A stretch of DNA of 64,000 nt, taken from positions 26,811,730 through 26,875,729 of the forward strand of contig CM046351.1 in assembly GCA_025403435.1 (NCBI GenBank), written 5' to 3'. Origin of the DNA: Artocarpus heterophyllus (lineage: Eukaryota; Streptophyta; Magnoliopsida; Rosales; Moraceae). Made by a program: the position numbers and the translations under genes. The first letter of the stretch is position 1, and every line of letters starts with the position of its first letter. Shown piece by piece: positions 12,977 through 23,501 of the stretch. The notes under the pieces are model-generated. The model was not told the origin of the DNA and ran no database searches. It saw nothing but the letters and a program-made list of their open reading frames with translations.

Positions 12977-12981
12977 GAACT
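12977..12981. repeat. Target-site duplication GAACT (left)
   Basis: GAACT here equals 22048-22052 and flanks the Tekay element exactly. Confidence 0.95.
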
Positions 12982-15141
12982 TGTCACGCCCCGGAGTACG
13001 GGAGGTGACGTGGCGGAATATTTAGATTAACTAAAAGAGAATTTAATTGAAATTAAGGGTTTAAAAATCCAATTAAGCAAGAAATAAAGAGATTTTTCCA
13101 CCACATTTGATAAAGAATTTAAAATCATTAAACAAATAACAATAATTGAATAAAAACCGCGAATATGGGTTCCACAACCCACAACTTGTGCACACACATG
13201 GATCTGACAATATCACAAATACAATTACAGTCCAAGTACAAATAAAGTTGAGCCTTACATGCCTTGATTAATAATACTGAATATAAATAAATTCTCCTAG
13301 TGCTCCTGAGTCCGGTCTGAAGAATCTCCTCCAAACCTATATGGAAAACCACCTAGAAGGGGGGGGAAATTTAAAACAATAAAACGTGAGCGAAAGGCTC
13401 AGTAGGACTAGGTTTTATAAAATAATTTGATGCAAAGAAACAAAACATTATCAGGAGTATACAGAAATAAAACGTTAGATAAATAAATAAATAAATTGAG
13501 TAGAACCGTTCTGACACAGAACAGTCTACTCGTCAAATCAAAACACCAATTTACTTTTACCTAGGCAAACCATGATATCACCACCGTAGTGGCCCAGCTG
13601 GGTTTCGGGACCTGCCCCCAAGGTCGATCACGACCCGATCTCTGATATGGCATCATGCCCATGTGGTTATTATCATTATCATTCAAAACCCATTTACCGA
13701 GTGTTGTCAATTACATTCATTATGAAATTCATTTCATGTCACGGTATATAAAAATATAACCGATAAAATCATTTTCAAACAACCGTTGAAAACATTTTGA
13801 TAGAAATCATTTTCAAAGCCAAATCATTTCAAAACCAGGCTACCAAAGAAATAGGATAGAAGTCCTACCTCAGTACTCGTGCCGGTACCCCACACCGTAA
13901 TCCCGGTCCGCTATACGTTAGCTCCACGGAACCACGAACAGTCCTAGATACAAACTAAGTCAATCAATATCTAGTTTGAGACATTCTATGTTACTAAATC
14001 ATTTCATGATGTCCTAGTGTGCCATTTGTATCATTAAAATCATCCTATAAGGTTGGGATTTAAATCAGGGTTCAAAACAGTGAAATCGGGTAAAAATCAC
14101 AAAATTTTCCATGCCTCGGTCGGCCTGCCGGACGCCCTGCTTCGGCCTGCCGAACTGCACAGTTCGGCCTGCCGGAAACAAGGTTCGGCCTGCCGAACAT
14201 TGCCCCAGATTCGGCCTGCCGATCGAAAGAACACCGGCCTGCCGATCATCACTCCGGCCTGCCGAACATGAACTTCGGCCTACCGAACTGTGAAAATCCA
14301 GAAATCCCAGCCACGGGTTTCTCGATCCCCAAAATCCAAATCTGAATTCCAACCTGTTTTTCTCAAATCCCAGGCATGAAAAACAATCATAGTTGATAGA
14401 AAAACATTCTAGAACATGTTTGGGATCATTTAAACAACATTTGAACTCAAAATCTTCAAAAATCCGAAAATGAGAAAAAGAGGAGAAAAATGAAAATCTT
14501 AAATCCAATCCGTTTTTCTTCAATCTAGGCTTAGATTCTAGTTGTTCTAAGCTCATTTAACACAAATCCACGGTTTTCTAAGCTAAAACAAACTTAGATT
14601 TCAAAAACACACAAATTCGAAAATTTTGTAAAAAGTTTAGAAATTTCGAATCTAACCTCGAATCGAAGCTTCAATCCGCGTTCTCGGTCGCCGAATCACG
14701 TCCCCGAGCTTCCTCCTTGCTGTTCCGAAGCTTGGATTCGAATGGAAACCAAAATTTTTTGAAGAAATTAGAGAGAGAGAGAGGCTGCCGAGAGGGAGAG
14801 TGAAGAGAGAGAGAGAGAGAGTTCGTGAGAGTGAGGAGAGAGAGAGAGAGGAAAGGAAAATAAATAGAGAAAATCGGTGGGCGGTTTTACTGTGCGAAAA
14901 CCATGTGCCGCCCACAGTTTTGTAAAACAGAGTATTTTTAACATTTTACAAATTGTTGTGTTTTAAAACTCAAAACATCATTTTAAAACAAATGAGAAAT
15001 CATTTGAATACATCAGTTTAACAAAATAACCAAAAACTAAAAATCCAACCAAATAATCTAATTAAAGTTAAAACTTTAATTATGGCACACTAATTCATCA
15101 TTTACATTACATTAATGTTAAATAAATTTCGGGACGTTACA
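12982..15141 (-). repeat. Tekay 3' LTR
   Basis: This 2160-bp LTR starts TGTCACGCC and ends GTTACA in plus orientation. It has the same length as the 5' LTR (19888-22047). It carries a word array at 14121-14290 and a GA-rich tract (14769-14850) that is CT-rich on the transcribed strand. Frames 13128-13352, 14053-14556 and 14652-14915 lie inside it and recur in the other LTR; they are not genes. Confidence 0.95.
14121..14290 (-). repeat. CGGCCTGCC word array in Tekay 3' LTR
   Basis: Eight words start at 14121, 14143, 14165, 14186, 14212, 14235, 14255 and 14276 (spacings 22, 22, 21, 26, 23, 20, 21). The core is TTCGGCCTGCCGAA, a 6-bp inverted repeat around CT. The spacers are unrelated to one another. 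Confidence 0.9.
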
Positions 15142-15154
15142 GCTCTCCACCCCT
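15142..15154 (-). other. Tekay polypurine tract
   Basis: On the minus strand the bases before the 3' LTR read AGGGGTGGAGAGC, a typical plus-strand primer. Confidence 0.8.
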
Positions 15155-15159
15155 AAAAG

Positions 15160-15179
15160 AAATTTCGTCCTCGAAATTT
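15160..15179. promoter_or_regulatory. 20-bp near-perfect palindrome beside the polypurine tract
   Basis: AAATTTCGTCCTCGAAATTT can fold into a hairpin with an AAATTTCG/CGAAATTT stem and a four-base loop. It sits between the pol stop and the polypurine tract. A similar GAGGACGAA motif before the 3' LTR is familiar from Del/Tekay elements. Its role is unknown to me. Confidence 0.6.
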
Positions 15180-15189
15180 ACAACTCATC

Positions 15190-18100
15190 TCAAAAACAAA
15201 ACAAATGCGGATATGACTCCCGCATACCCGACTCTAGTTCCCAAGTGGCTTCGTCAACCCCGTGATGCTGCCACACGACCTTTACCAACGGTATCTCACG
15301 ACGACGCAAGCTAATCACTTTCCGGTCGATGATCTGAATCGGCACTTCTTCGTACGCCGCATCCTCCTGAACCTGCACATCGCGAAACGATACTATCTTA
15401 CCCTGCTCAGGTGGACACTTCCTAAGCATAGACACATGAAACACATCGTGCACATGAGAAAGTTCGGGCGGAAGATCAAGCCGATAAGCGACCACACCAA
15501 CACGCTGAGTGATCTCGAACGGCCCAATATACCTCGGCGCGAGCTTCCCACTCACTCCGAATCGCATAGTTCCCTTACGAGGTGACACCCTCAAGAGAAC
15601 AAAATCTCCAACCGCGAACTCCAAGGGTCTACGTCTCCTATCTGCGTAGCTCTTCTGCCGATTCTGAGCTGCTCTCAACCGATCCCGAATCACCGCGACT
15701 TTCTCGTTGCTGTCACGAATCTCATCTGGCCCAAGAATAACTCTATCCTCCGACTCGGCCCAACACACAGGTGACCGACACGGTCGCCCATACAATGCCT
15801 CAAATGGTGCCATACCGATACTCGCCTGATAACTGTTGTTGTACGCGAACTCCGCCAAATGCAAACATTGCTTCCAATTCCCGCCGAAGTCCAACGCACA
15901 AGCACGCAACATATCCTCGAGAACCTGAATAACCCGCTCAGACTGCCCATCAGTCTGAGGATGAAACGTCGTACTGAAGTTCAAATCTGTACCCAAAGCC
16001 TCCTGAAAACTCCTCCAGTACTTAGCATTAAACCTGGTATCTCGATCAGAGGTGATGGACAAAGGAACTCCATGCAACCTCACAATGTTCTGCATATACA
16101 ACTCCCCGAGAATCTTCCTGGAACACGTCGACCTAAACGGAATGAAATGCGCCGATTTCGTCAACCTGTCGACCACAACCCAAACTGCATCATGCCGCTG
16201 CTCCGTCCTCGGCAAACCTGTGAGAAAATCCATCGTCACATGCTCCCATTTCCACCCTGGAATAGGAAGCGGCTGAAGCTGACCTGCAGGCTTCTGATGC
16301 TCGGCTTTCACCTGAAGACACGTCGAACACTTGGCCACGTACTCGCGAACATCTTTCTTCATGCCTCTCCACCAATAGTGCCTCTTCAAATCACGATACA
16401 TCTTGGTGCTCCCCGGATGAATAGCAAACTGAGACCTATGAGCTTCATCTAGAACGGCTTTCGTCACCTCGGCGATAACTGGAACTGCAAGACGCTCCCG
16501 GAAGTACAACGATCCATCTGCATGCACGCTCCATTCTTCAAACTGCTCCCCGTTCTGAATCCGCGACCAAATCCCCTGCAAATGTCGATCCTGCCACTGA
16601 CCTTGCTTCACCATCCGAACAAGAGCTGGAGTCGCTTCCACGTGATACAACAAAACTCGATCACCGTCGTCATGATACTGTAGCCGATACTCACTCACTG
16701 TCGCATCCCTGCTCCAGTCCTCAAAAATCAAACAAGCGAGAATCCCTGAAGACTTTCTGCTAAGCGCGTCCGCGACCACATTAGCTTTCCCGGGATGATA
16801 CTGCAACGCGAAATCATAATCCTCCATGTACTCCACCCATCTGCGCTGCCTCAGATTGAGATCCCTCTGAGTGAACAAATGCCTCAAACTCTTGTGATCG
16901 GAGAAGACCTGAAACGATGCTCCATACAAGTAACATCTCCAAATCTTCAGCGCGTAGATCACCGCTGCAAGCTCTAAATCGTGAGTAGGATAATTCCGCT
17001 CGTGAGGTCGTAGCTGTCTCGATCCGTACGCAACCACACGTCCATGCTGCATCAACACGCATCCAAGTCCGCGCCCTGAAGCATCAGCATAAACCTCATA
17101 CGGCTCGTCACTACTAGGAATAACTAATACTGGAGCTGAAGTCAACCGGTTCTTCAATTCCTGAAAAGCAGACTCACAGTCTTCATCCCACTCAAACCTG
17201 ACATTTTTCTTGGTCAACCTCGTCAACGGAGCTGCAATCTTCGAAAAGTCCTTTACAAATTTCCGGTAATATCCAGCAAGACCTAAGAAGCTGCGAATCT
17301 CCGCTACATTCCTTGGTCGTTCCCACTCCAATATAGCTTCAATCTTGGACGGATCCACTGAAATACCATGCTCCGAGATGACATGACCCAGAAACTTGAC
17401 CTCAGTCAACCAGAACTCACACTTTTCCCTCTTAGCATACAACTGGTGCTCCCGCAGAATCTGAAGCACGATCCGAAGATGCTGCTCATGCTCCTCCCAT
17501 GTCTTAGAATACACAAGAATATCATCGATGAACACGATCACAAACTGATCCAGATACGGCCTAAATATCCTGTTCATCAAATCCATAAAAGCTGCTGGAG
17601 CATTCGTCAACCCGAAAGACATAACCAGAAACTCGAAGTGCCCATACCGAGTCCTAAAAGCTGTCCTGGGAATATCCTCTTCCTTGATTCTGAGCTGATG
17701 ATAACCTGACCGCAAATCAATCTTCGAGAAGTATCGCGAACCTCCCAACTGATCAAATAGCTCATCAATCCTAGGCAAAGGATACTTGTTCTTCACCGTA
17801 ACACGGTTCAGCTGCCGATAATCCACACATAACCTGAGAGTCCCATCGTGCTTCTTAGCGAACAAAACTGGTGCTCCCCATGGAGATGTGCTATTCCGAA
17901 TATACCCTTTATCAGCAAGCTCCTGAAGTTGCTTCCTCAATTCCTTCATTTCTGCCGGCGCCATCCAATAAGGTGCCATAGAAATCGGTGATGTCCATGG
18001 AAACAACTCGATACCGAACTCAATCTCCCGATGCGGTGGTAACCCTGACAACTCGTCAGGGAAAACATCCTCGAACTCATCAACCACCGGAATCGCTACA

Positions 18101-18204
18101 CTACTACTCGAAACATAGGGCTCGCAATCTAGATTGGCAAGAAAAGCAAAACAATCTAGATTCCTTCGCCCTCCTAGACATGACTTCATGAGACGCTCAC
18201 TCAT
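15190..18204 (-). CDS. pol: Tekay Pol: RT, RNase H, integrase, chromodomain-like tail
   Basis: 1004 residues from the ATG at 18204. The enzymes copy element RNA into DNA and insert it into chromosomes. RT covers about residues 95-270, with catalytic FIDD at 225-228 and '[11 protein letters not shown]'. RNase H follows, with Asp373 (YADAS), Glu411 and Asp436 (FSDHKS). The integrase zinc region has His595, His609, Cys626 and Cys629. The catalytic triad is Asp659, Asp720 and Glu756, with 35 residues between the last two. A GPFEI-type region at about 892-898 is followed by a chromodomain-like tail (about 955-1000, '[19 protein letters not shown]'), thought in this group to steer insertion to heterochromatin. 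The frame is the same as gag, 18 nt after an amber stop, so the true product is probably a gag-pol fusion if the stop is suppressed, and the ATG may not be a genuine start. No frameshift was seen. Confidence 0.95.
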   Translation of the reverse strand: MSERLMKSCLGGRRNLDCFAFLANLDCEPYVSSSSVAIPVVDEFEDVFPDELSGLPPHREIEFGIELFPWTSPISMAPYWMAPAEMKELRKQLQELADKGYIRNSTSPWGAPVLFAKKHDGTLRLCVDYRQLNRVTVKNKYPLPRIDELFDQLGGSRYFSKIDLRSGYHQLRIKEEDIPRTAFRTRYGHFEFLVMSFGLTNAPAAFMDLMNRIFRPYLDQFVIVFIDDILVYSKTWEEHEQHLRIVLQILREHQLYAKREKCEFWLTEVKFLGHVISEHGISVDPSKIEAILEWERPRNVAEIRSFLGLAGYYRKFVKDFSKIAAPLTRLTKKNVRFEWDEDCESAFQELKNRLTSAPVLVIPSSDEPYEVYADASGRGLGCVLMQHGRVVAYGSRQLRPHERNYPTHDLELAAVIYALKIWRCYLYGASFQVFSDHKSLRHLFTQRDLNLRQRRWVEYMEDYDFALQYHPGKANVVADALSRKSSGILACLIFEDWSRDATVSEYRLQYHDDGDRVLLYHVEATPALVRMVKQGQWQDRHLQGIWSRIQNGEQFEEWSVHADGSLYFRERLAVPVIAEVTKAVLDEAHRSQFAIHPGSTKMYRDLKRHYWWRGMKKDVREYVAKCSTCLQVKAEHQKPAGQLQPLPIPGWKWEHVTMDFLTGLPRTEQRHDAVWVVVDRLTKSAHFIPFRSTCSRKILGELYMQNIVRLHGVPLSITSDRDTRFNAKYWRSFQEALGTDLNFSTTFHPQTDGQSERVIQVLEDMLRACALDFGGNWKQCLHLAEFAYNNSYQASIGMAPFEALYGRPCRSPVCWAESEDRVILGPDEIRDSNEKVAVIRDRLRAAQNRQKSYADRRRRPLEFAVGDFVLLRVSPRKGTMRFGVSGKLAPRYIGPFEITQRVGVVAYRLDLPPELSHVHDVFHVSMLRKCPPEQGKIVSFRDVQVQEDAAYEEVPIQIIDRKVISLRRREIPLVKVVWQHHGVDEATWELESGMRESYPHLFCF

Positions 18205-18222
18205 TAGCCAATCACCACCACC

Positions 18223-18225
18223 CTA
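18223..18225 (-). other. In-frame amber codon between protease and RT
   Basis: On the minus strand the codons read TAC TAG GGT GGT GGT GAT, and the downstream frame is open for over 1000 codons. One base change would account for it as a mutation. The UAG-G context also resembles contexts in which readthrough is known. Confidence 0.9.
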
Positions 18226-19782
18226 GTAAGTGATTACCGTCCCCCTATCAGACACTAGGGTCACTTTTCTAAGTTGGCAGTCCACAACTGCACTATACCT
18301 GGACAACCAGTCCATCCCTAGAATCACATCATAGGAACTCATGGGGAGTATAATCAAATCACTTTTCAAAATCTCATCCCCAATCTTTATTTTACAAGAT
18401 TTACACATATGATTTACACACACCCGCCCCAAGGGAGAAATTATAGCTAGGGGTTCATTAAACTCTTCTATCTCTAATCCCAAGGCATGTACAAAAGAAC
18501 TCGAAATGAGAGAATGAGATGCACCGGTATCAAATAGAACGCGTGCTAGAGATCTGGAAACCAAGATCATACCATCAACAACTGCGTTACCAGTCTGAGA
18601 ATCTGACCCTCCAGATGCCATCGCATGAACCTGCACTGGTGCCTTTCCTTTTCCTCTACCGACATTGCTGGGTCCTGCACTACTCGGTCGATACTGCTGA
18701 GATGGAGACAACTGCACACTACCTGCACTCGGAGCTCTATACTGAGGAACACTGCGCTGAAAATACTGCTGCTGCTGTCCCCGTGCCGGATATGAGAATT
18801 GCTGAGGAGAAAACTGCGGATACTGCAACTGCGGGTACTGCGGAGGTGGAGGTAGGGTCTGAAGTTGAGGCTGAGACGAACGACTGGCATCCTCCCCGGT
18901 CTGCGATCCAAGACGAGCACTCCTGATTGGGCAATTCCTCTTGATGTGTCCGGGCTGCTGACAGAAATGACAATGGAAGCTGTAGGGGTTGCTGCGCCCG
19001 CTGCCAGACGAACTGCTGCTACCACTGGTCGCACCGCCTTGCTTGCTTTTCCCCGGAGTTGGACGACTACTGGTGCTCTTCCTGCCACTCCTCTGCGGTC
19101 CTCCTGAAGCCTTGGCTCGATCTTCACAATACTGCACGTAATCATTCTCCACGGAGATCGCCGACGACACAAGCTCTCCGAAACTCCTAAGCCGTAGAGC
19201 AACCAACTGCCGCCGAATAGGAGCCTTGAGTCCCTCCTGAAACTTGATGCATTTCTCACGCTCCGATGCCACAGCTGATGGAGCAAACCTAGCCAACTCG
19301 TTAAACTTCGCCTCATACTCCCGAACTGACATATCACCCTGCTGCAATCTATAAAACTCAGCTGCCTTCTGATCTCTATATCCCTGCGGAAAATACCGAT
19401 CATAGAACAGATCCTCGAACTTGTCCCAACCGATATCGCCACCGCGCTCCAAACGCTTAGTTTGTTTCCACCAGGTGTTAGCGCCACCCTCGAGCTTATA
19501 CGCCGCAAACTCCACACGATACTCCTCAGGCACACCAAGGGTATCAAGATGCTTCAAGATCGAATCCAACCAATATTCTGCTAACTGCGGATCCCCATTG
19601 CCATCAAAAGTCGGAATAGACGCCCGCCGGAATTCCTTAAAGAAAGCATGCCGACTACCAACACTGGAGTCTTCCGGTCTAGTCCTGGCTGCCATCTGCC
19701 GAAAAGCCGCAATCATAGACCTCATCAGGCCCTCATCATTTCCGAACTCGGCGTCAGCTGTCGAATGACGTCTAGGTGCCAT
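18223..19782 (-). CDS. gag: Tekay Gag-protease
   Basis: 519 residues from the ATG at 19782, about 90 bases inside the primer-binding site. Gag (about residues 50-220, with 'IPTFDGNGDPQLAEYWLDS') packages element RNA. A basic, Ser/Gly-rich linker leads to one CCHC zinc knuckle (residues 271-284, CHFCQQPGHIKRNC). A Gln/Pro/Tyr-rich linker follows at 300-370. The aspartic protease has DTGAS at 418-422 and YDVILGMDWL at 484-493. It ends at a TAG (18223-18225), and pol continues in the same frame. In related elements gag and pol form one open frame, so this amber codon is either a recent mutation or a readthrough site. The 326-residue frame at 18567-19547 on the same strand is a shadow. Confidence 0.95.
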   Translation of the reverse strand: MAPRRHSTADAEFGNDEGLMRSMIAAFRQMAARTRPEDSSVGSRHAFFKEFRRASIPTFDGNGDPQLAEYWLDSILKHLDTLGVPEEYRVEFAAYKLEGGANTWWKQTKRLERGGDIGWDKFEDLFYDRYFPQGYRDQKAAEFYRLQQGDMSVREYEAKFNELARFAPSAVASEREKCIKFQEGLKAPIRRQLVALRLRSFGELVSSAISVENDYVQYCEDRAKASGGPQRSGRKSTSSRPTPGKSKQGGATSGSSSSSGSGRSNPYSFHCHFCQQPGHIKRNCPIRSARLGSQTGEDASRSSQPQLQTLPPPPQYPQLQYPQFSPQQFSYPARGQQQQYFQRSVPQYRAPSAGSVQLSPSQQYRPSSAGPSNVGRGKGKAPVQVHAMASGGSDSQTGNAVVDGMILVSRSLARVLFDTGASHSLISSSFVHALGLEIEEFNEPLAIISPLGRVCVNHMCKSCKIKIGDEILKSDLIILPMSSYDVILGMDWLSRYSAVVDCQLRKVTLVSDRGTVITY

Positions 19783-19872
19783 TCTCTCACTTCTGAAAAC
19801 AAAATTTGGACTGTCAGAGGTATTTCATTGTCAAACCTATGTGTGCACAATTCCCAAGGTTCATAACCTTGG

Positions 19873-19884
19873 GCTCTGATACCA
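19873..19884 (-). other. Tekay primer-binding site (initiator Met tRNA)
   Basis: On the minus strand the site is TGGTATCAGAGC, a full 12-base match to the usual plant iMet tRNA 3' end complement. It lies 3 bases inside the 5' LTR. Confidence 0.95.
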
Positions 19885-21026
19885 TTCTGTCACGCCCCGG
19901 AGTACGGGAGGTGACGTGGCGGAATATTTAGATTAACTAAAAGAGAATTTAATTGAAATTAAGGGTTTAAAAATCCAATTAAGCAAGAAATAAAGAGATT
20001 TTTCCACCACATTTGATAAAGAATTTAAAATCATTAAACAAATAACAATAATTGAATAAAAACCGCGAATATGGGTTCCACAACCCACAACTTGTGCACA
20101 CACATGGATCTGACAATATCACAAATACAATTACAGTCCAAGTACAAATAAAGTTGAGCCTTACATGCCTTGATTAATAATACTGAATATAAATAAATTC
20201 TCCTAGTGCTCCTGAGTCCGGTCTGAAGAATCTCCTCCAAACCTATATGGAAAACCACCTAGAAGGGGGGGGAAATTTAAAACAATAAAACGTGAGCGAA
20301 AGGCTCAGTAGGACTAGGTTTTATAAAATAATTTGATGCAAAGAAACAAAACATTATCAGGAGTATACAGAAATAAAACGTTAGATAAATAAATAAATAA
20401 ATTGAGTAGAACCGTTCTGACACAGAACAGTCTACTCGTCAAATCAAAACACCAATTTACTTTTACCTAGGCAAACCATGATATCACCACCGTAGTGGCC
20501 CAGCTGGGTTTCGGGACCTGCCCCCAAGGTCGATCACGACCCGATCTCTGATATGGCATCATGCCCATGTGGTTATTATCATTATCATTCAAAACCCATT
20601 TACCGAGTGTTGTCAATTACATTCATTATGAAATTCATTTCATGTCACGGTATATAAAAATATAACCGATAAAATCATTTTCAAACAACCGTTGAAAACA
20701 TTTTGATAGAAATCATTTTCAAAGCCAAATCATTTCAAAACCAGGCTACCAAAGAAATAGGATAGAAGTCCTACCTCAGTACTCGTGCCGGTACCCCACA
20801 CCGTAATCCCGGTCCGCTATACGTTAGCTCCACGGAACCACGAACAGTCCTAGATACAAACTAAGTCAATCAATATCTAGTTTGAGACATTCTATGTTAC
20901 TAAATCATTTCATGATGTCCTAGTGTGCCATTTGTATCATTAAAATCATCCTATAAGGTTGGGATTTAAATCAGGGTTCAAAACAGTGAAATCGGGTAAA
21001 AATCACAAAATTTTCCATGCCTCGGT

Positions 21027-21196
21027 CGGCCTGCCGGACGCCCTGCTTCGGCCTGCCGAACTGCACAGTTCGGCCTGCCGGAAACAAGGTTCGGCCTGCC
21101 GAACATTGCCCCAGATTCGGCCTGCCGATCGGAAGAACACCGGCCTGCCGATCATCACTCCGGCCTGCCGAACATGAACTTCGGCCTGCCGAACTG
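21027..21196 (-). repeat. CGGCCTGCC word array in Tekay 5' LTR
   Basis: The same eight-word array as at 14121, shifted by 6906 bp, starting at 21027. It lies about 570-740 bp downstream of the candidate TATA box on the transcribed strand, so it should be in the RNA leader. Confidence 0.9.
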
Positions 21197-21763
21197 GGAA
21201 AATCCAGAAATCCCAGCCACGGGTTTCTCGATCCCCAAAATCCAAATCTGAATTCCAACCTGTTTTTCTCAAATCCCAGGCATGAAAAACAATCATAGTT
21301 GATAGAAAAACATTCTAGAACATGTTTGGGATCATTTAAACAACATTTGAACTCAAAATCTTCAAAAATCCGAAAATGAGAAAAAGAGGAGAAAAATGAA
21401 AATCTTGAATCCAATCCGTTTTTCTTCAATCTAGGCTTAGATTCTAGTTGTTCTAAGCTCATTTAACACAAATCCACGGTTTTCTAAGCTAAAACAAACT
21501 TAGATTTCAAAAACACACAAATTCGAAAATTTTGTAAAAAGTTTAGAAATTTCGAATCTAACCTCGAATCGAAGCTTCAATCCGCGTTCTCGGTCGCCGA
21601 ATCACGTCCCCGAGCTTCCTCCTTGCTGTTCCGAAGCTTGGATTCGAATGGAAACCAAAATTTTTTGAAGAAATTGGAGAGAGAGAGAGGCTGCCGAGAG
21701 GGAGAGTGAAGAGAGAGAGAGAGAGAGTTCGTGAGAGTGAGGAGAGAGAGAGAGAGGAAAGGA

Positions 21764-21772
21764 AAATAAATA
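21764..21772 (-). promoter_or_regulatory. Candidate TATA box of Tekay 5' LTR
   Basis: The minus strand reads TATTTATTT, just upstream of a long CT-rich leader-like tract (about 21670-21760). The same site occurs in the 3' LTR at 14858-14866. Confidence 0.45.
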
Positions 21773-22047
21773 GAGAAAATCGGTGGGCGGTTTTACTGTG
21801 CGAAAACCATGTGCCGCCCACGGTTTTGTAAAACAGAGTATTTTTAACATTTTACAAATTGTTGTGTTTTAAAACTCAAAACATCATTTTAAAACAAATG
21901 AGAAATCATTTGAATACATCAGTTAAACAAAACAACCAAAAACTAAAAATCCAACCAAATAATCTAATTAAAGTTAAAACTTTAATTATGGCACACTAAT
22001 TCATCATTTACATTACATTAATGTTAAATAAATTTCGGGACGTTACA

Positions 22048-22052
22048 GAACT
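22048..22052. repeat. Target-site duplication GAACT (right)
   Basis: Identical to 12977-12981. Confidence 0.95.
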
Positions 22053-23467
22053 AGCTCCAACTTTTTGGACTTAGGCTCTCTGCCAGTATTTGAGAAACTA
22101 ACACTCTTTTGCTTATGAAAGATGTAGGCTTCACATAACTTATGATCAACAGTTTTTAATCTTGGCAGTTTACCATTGGAGTGAAGCACCTTTATTCCCT
22201 TCTCACTCATGTGTCCGAGTCTATGGTGCCATAGTTTAGTATTAGCAGCAGAGTCAATAACTGCTATGGTATCTTTGCAGCTGAAGTTAATATAGAAAGT
22301 TTCAACTTTGCGTCCCCGAGCAACAACTATAGCTCCCTTTGTGACTTTCAAATTGAAGGTCACATTATATCCTTCATCATCCAGTTGCCCCACCGAAATC
22401 AAGTTGCGCATCAATTTGGGTACATATCTCACCTTATAAATCTTCCACACAGGCCCATTAAGCATTTTCAAATAGACATCTCCAATGCCAATAATATCCA
22501 AAGGTTCACCGTCAGCAAGATAAACCTTACCATGATTCCCGGCAACATAGTTCTCCAAGACCTCACGATGTATAGTAGTCTGGAATGATGCTCCTGAATC
22601 TATCACCCATGAATCAAGATAGTTGTCAATAGACAAGATTAAAGCATCCTATGCCTCTTTAATGGTAGCATTTGCGGTGTCATTATTCTTGTCTTCATTC
22701 TTCTTCGAAGCCCTGCAATTCTTCTTCAAGTGGCCGGTCTTTCTATAGTTCCAACACTCCACAATGCTACCATTCCTAGACTTGCTTCTCCCGTTCCTCG
22801 ACTTACTCCTTTTGCCATTATCTTTGTTGGAATGCCTCTCAAGTTTCCTACCCCTATTTTCAACATTAAGGGCCGAGTTTGATGTTGAGGCTTCACCAAA
22901 ATCCTTTCTCTAAACTTCTTCCGCCAGAATAGAGTTTCTGACATCAACAAACTTCAATTTTGCATTCCCAATTGAATTTGTAATGGCCACCCTCATGGGT
23001 TCCCAACTATTTGATAATAAGGCCAAAAGGATTAGGGCATTGATCTCATCATTGAATTTAATCTCTATCGAGACCAATTGATTCAGAACGGTATTGAAAT
23101 TATTCAGATCCTCTACCATCGAGGCACCTTCAAGCATTTTTAGATTAAAGAGCATCTTCATGAGGTATACCTTGTTGTTTACTGAGGGTTTCTCATACAT
23201 GTTTGTCAGGCCATCATTATCCTTAGTTATGGTCTTCTCCTTCGCTATGTTGTGGGCCACATTCTTTGACAATGTCAAACGAATCACACCCAATACTTGT
23301 CTATCAAGGAGAGTCCACTCCTTGTCCTTCATGCCTTTGGACTTATTACCCAAGGGCAAGTGCAGTTTTTTGCTGTAGAAGTAGTCTTTCACTTGCATCC
23401 TCCAATAGGAAAAATCTGAACCATCAAACTTGGTGATACCGGCAGCCAACCCTTCTTCTTTTGTCAT
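22053..23467 (-). pseudogene. Copia-1 gag, protease and integrase start
   Basis: The first ATG after the primer-binding site is at 23467. Gag follows ('ITKFDGSDFSYWRMQVKDYF') to a zinc-knuckle region near 22680-22740 that reads CWNYRKTGHLKKNC. The second Cys is replaced by Tyr, so the CCHC knuckle is damaged. The protease motif WVIDSGAS lies near 22600 and a GAG-pre-integrase HHCC region near 22120-22230 ('LWHHRLGHMSEKGIKVL'). The frame is continuous from 23467 to the Tekay insertion except for two amber codons at 22910-22912 and 22649-22651. The integrase continues at 12976 beyond the nested element. Confidence 0.9.
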
Positions 23468-23487
23468 TGTTCTTGACCCAAAACTTT

Positions 23488-23499
23488 GCTCTAATACCA
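23488..23499 (-). other. Copia-1 primer-binding site
   Basis: The minus strand reads TGGTATTAGAGC, one mismatch from the iMet tRNA complement, two bases from the 5' LTR. Confidence 0.9.
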
Positions 23500-23501
23500 A
23501 T

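Larger units (their letters stand above)
12982..22047 (-). mobile_element. Young Tekay/Del-like Ty3/gypsy chromovirus
   Basis: This complete 9066-bp element has two 2160-bp LTRs, an iMet primer-binding site, gag-protease, pol, a polypurine tract and a perfect 5-bp duplication (GAACT). It lies inside the integrase region of copia-1. By eye the LTRs differ at about 8 of 2160 positions (about 0.4%), so insertion is recent. The long LTRs, the single-frame polyprotein and the chromodomain-like Pol tail fit the Tekay/Del lineage of chromoviruses. All catalytic motifs checked are present. The only obvious coding lesion is one amber codon between protease and RT. It is the sole element here that might still move. 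Confidence 0.95.
19888..22047 (-). repeat. Tekay 5' LTR
   Basis: 2160 bp, equal in length to the 3' LTR. At the positions where they differ this copy mostly has G or C and the 3' LTR A or T. This LTR should drive transcription leftward. Frames 20034-20258, 20959-21462 and 21558-21850 are LTR sequence. Confidence 0.95.

Noticed and set aside
14053..14556. Open frames with repetitive peptides in both Tekay LTRs (also 20959-21462)
   Set aside because: They are translations of the CGGCCTGCC word array and its flanks, present identically in both LTRs on both strands; not genes.
15859..16452. 197-codon plus-strand frame opposite Tekay pol
   Set aside because: Antisense shadow of the integrase/RNase H region with no recognisable features.
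18567..19547. 326-codon frame overlapping Tekay gag
   Set aside because: It lies entirely within the well-supported gag-protease frame and has no domain of its own.
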